From the NCBI GenBank assembly GCA_023443345.1, contig JAEZUZ010000022.1:1-13727 (forward strand): a DNA stretch of 13,727 bases, given 5' to 3'. This document shows, in pieces, positions 12,502 to 13,727 of this stretch (position 1 is the first letter of the stretch; every line of letters begins with the position of its first letter). Source of the stretch: Bacillota bacterium (lineage in GTDB: Bacteria > Bacillota > Clostridia > Peptostreptococcales > Acidaminobacteraceae). The notes below the pieces were generated by a model, which saw nothing but the letters and a program-made list of their open reading frames with translations, did not search any database and was not told the DNA's origin. A program made the translations under genes and the position numbers.

Positions 12502-13727
12502 AATTCCTCCTTAGAAATTCAAAAATTCTCTCTAACTTTAAATCTCTTGATGCTTTAATTAAAACTACATCTCCCTTTTCTAAAAATTTAATTAAAAAGT
12601 TATTTAGCCTACCTATGTCTTTAAAGTGCAGTGCCCCTCTGAGTCTTAGACTTAATTCTTGAATATGTGATCCAATTGTAAAGACCTGATCAATATCGCT
12701 CCAGTCTATATCATAAGCAAGACTTGCGTGTATATCTCTAGACTGAGGCCCTAAGTTAAGAGAATCGCCTATTATTGCAATTCTTCTAGTTCCTTTTATA
12801 TGTTTTAGTGCTTCAATAGAAGCCTTAATTGAAAGTGCACTTGCATTATATGCATCATTTATTAGAGTGATATCCTTAAATTTTTCAATCTCAAATCTCA
12901 TAGACTCTCCTCTATATTCTTCAAGACCTCTTTTGATATACTCTATATCTATCCCCAAGTATTTAGAAAGCTCTATTACTAGCAGGGCGTTCTTAATTTG
13001 GTGAATTCCTATTACATTTAGATTGATCACTGTAGAGTCAATTTTGATAGAATAACATCCATTTTCCCTATGAAATATATCGTAATTTGCAGATTTTATA
13101 TATCTAATATCAAAATTTCCTGTTACTGTATTTAATTTTCTATCATCTGCATTGACAAATAATAAATTGCTTTGATTGAAATATTTGGTTATAAGCATCT
13201 TTGCCTTTAGTAGATGATCTAATGAATTAAAATTTTTAAAGTGGTTTACATCTATATTAGTTAAAATGGCAATATCAGGAACTACTATGTCTACTAATAG
13301 ATTCATGCTATCTTCATCTTCTAATCCCATCTCTAAAACTAACATTTCTGTGTCTTTTGGCATATTTAGTATAGTAAGAGGAAGACCTATTTCATTGTTA
13401 AAATTTCCCTTTGTTGCGTGAGTTTTAAATACATTTTTTAAAACAGAGTGCACCATATTTTTGACACTTGTCTTTCCATTAGATCCACTTATTCCGATTA
13501 CTTTTGCTTTAGAATGTGCTCTGTAGTCTTTAGCCAACTGTTGAAGAGCTTCAAGAGTATCATCTACAAGAAATAAATTTTCACTTTTAAATAAATCTCT
13601 ATTTTCTTCATAGTAACTTTTTGTTATAAGAGATGCCTTAGCTCCTTTTTTAAAGACATCTTTTATAAAATTATTTCCATTAAAATTAACTCCAATAATT
13701 GGAATAAAAAGTCCATCTTTCATCACT
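12494..13727 (-). CDS. murF: UDP-MurNAc-tripeptide--D-Ala-D-Ala ligase MurF (5' partial)
   Basis: MurF adds the D-Ala-D-Ala dipeptide to UDP-MurNAc-tripeptide, completing the cytosolic precursor. About 411 codons are visible to the edge, still open. The first visible residues, V-M-K-D-G-L-F-I-P-I, align with the family's internal (S-R)-x-V-x-x-G-D-L-F-x-x-x motif, so the true start is upstream by roughly 35-50 codons and the GTG/ATG codons at 13726-13721 are not starts. Counting from that GTG, the ATP loop G-S-N-G-K-T is at 81-86, followed by T-K-G-N-F-N-N-E-I-G-L-P. The conserved N-D-A-Y-N-A-S motif is in the central-to-C-terminal part, where N-D-A-Y-N-A-N is usual. It overlaps mraY by 8 bases. 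Confidence 0.95.
   Translation of the reverse strand, partial: VMKDGLFIPIIGVNFNGNNFIKDVFKKGAKASLITKSYYEENRDLFKSENLFLVDDTLEALQQLAKDYRAHSKAKVIGISGSNGKTSVKNMVHSVLKNVFKTHATKGNFNNEIGLPLTILNMPKDTEMLVLEMGLEDEDSMNLLVDIVVPDIAILTNIDVNHFKNFNSLDHLLKAKMLITKYFNQSNLLFVNADDRKLNTVTGNFDIRYIKSANYDIFHRENGCYSIKIDSTVINLNVIGIHQIKNALLVIELSKYLGIDIEYIKRGLEEYRGESMRFEIEKFKDITLINDAYNASALSIKASIEALKHIKGTRRIAIIGDSLNLGPQSRDIHASLAYDIDWSDIDQVFTIGSHIQELSLRLRGALHFKDIGRLNNFLIKFLEKGDVVLIKASRDLKLERIFEFLRRNYG
12506..12511 (-). promoter_or_regulatory. Ribosome binding site of mraY
   Basis: A perfect AGGAGG (AAGGAGG with the preceding base) lies 4 bases before ATG at 12501-12499 and is embedded in the last codons of murF. It is one of the strongest sites in the window and fixes the mraY start. 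Confidence 0.85.

Noticed and set aside
13721..13726. GTG/ATG at the right edge as the start of murF
   Set aside because: The following residues match an internal MurF motif, so the gene is cut by the window and its start lies upstream.
1..13727. Mobile elements, CRISPR arrays, tRNA or rRNA genes, phage or defence islands
   Set aside because: The window is nearly filled by core genes on one strand. I saw no transposase, no regularly spaced repeats, no rRNA-like or tRNA-like segments, and no room for such elements apart from the 157-base gap.

Overview
The window holds the distal half of a division and cell wall (dcw) cluster joined directly to the downstream nrdR/ylm-type block of a low-GC, Gram-positive anaerobe. 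The DNA is strongly AT-rich, with A/T-ending codons and AGGAGG-type ribosome binding sites. MraY/MurF/FtsW are of Firmicutes type, and SepF, YlmE (YggS), YlmG (YggT) and DivIB (FtsQ) occur together. The best fit is a member of the Clostridia/Tissierellia (for example Peptoniphilaceae-like anaerobic cocci). That placement is inferred from protein style and gene order, not from a search.

Every supported gene lies on the minus strand, so transcription runs from the right edge to the left edge. In transcription order they are: murF (5' end cut by the window), mraY, murD, ftsW, murG, ftsQ/divIB, a 157-base non-coding leader, ftsZ, nrdR, pgeF (ylmD), der, gpsA, a HlyD-like membrane adaptor, yggS (ylmE), sepF (ylmF), yggT (ylmG), and at the very edge what may be the first codons of ylmH. 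Genes are packed tightly: most junctions are overlaps of 4 to 20 bases or gaps of 5 to 9 bases, so translational coupling is likely. The only real intergenic space is in front of ftsZ. It carries an extended -10 promoter candidate, two small perfect inverted repeats and a strong ribosome binding site before a GTG start.

Functionally, MurF and MurD make the UDP-MurNAc-peptide, MraY and MurG convert it to lipid I and lipid II, and FtsW polymerises septal glycan with its partner transpeptidase (not in the window). FtsQ/DivIB, FtsZ, SepF and YggT build and anchor the divisome. NrdR links the block to dNTP supply, Der to ribosome assembly, GpsA to phospholipid synthesis, and YggS to PLP homeostasis. 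The gene order joins two loci known from Bacillus subtilis (mraY-murD-spoVE-murG-divIB-ftsZ and ylmD-ylmE-sepF-ylmG-ylmH). It lacks ftsA before ftsZ and lacks spoIIGA-sigE-sigG after ftsZ, which suggests a non-sporulating lineage.

The window is mostly ordinary core genome and I found no convincing new system. The items most worth a second look are the orphan HlyD-like adaptor embedded among division genes, the Asn-to-Ser change in the FtsZ T7 synergy loop, the structured ftsZ leader, and the nested inverted repeat at the left edge around the putative ylmH start.
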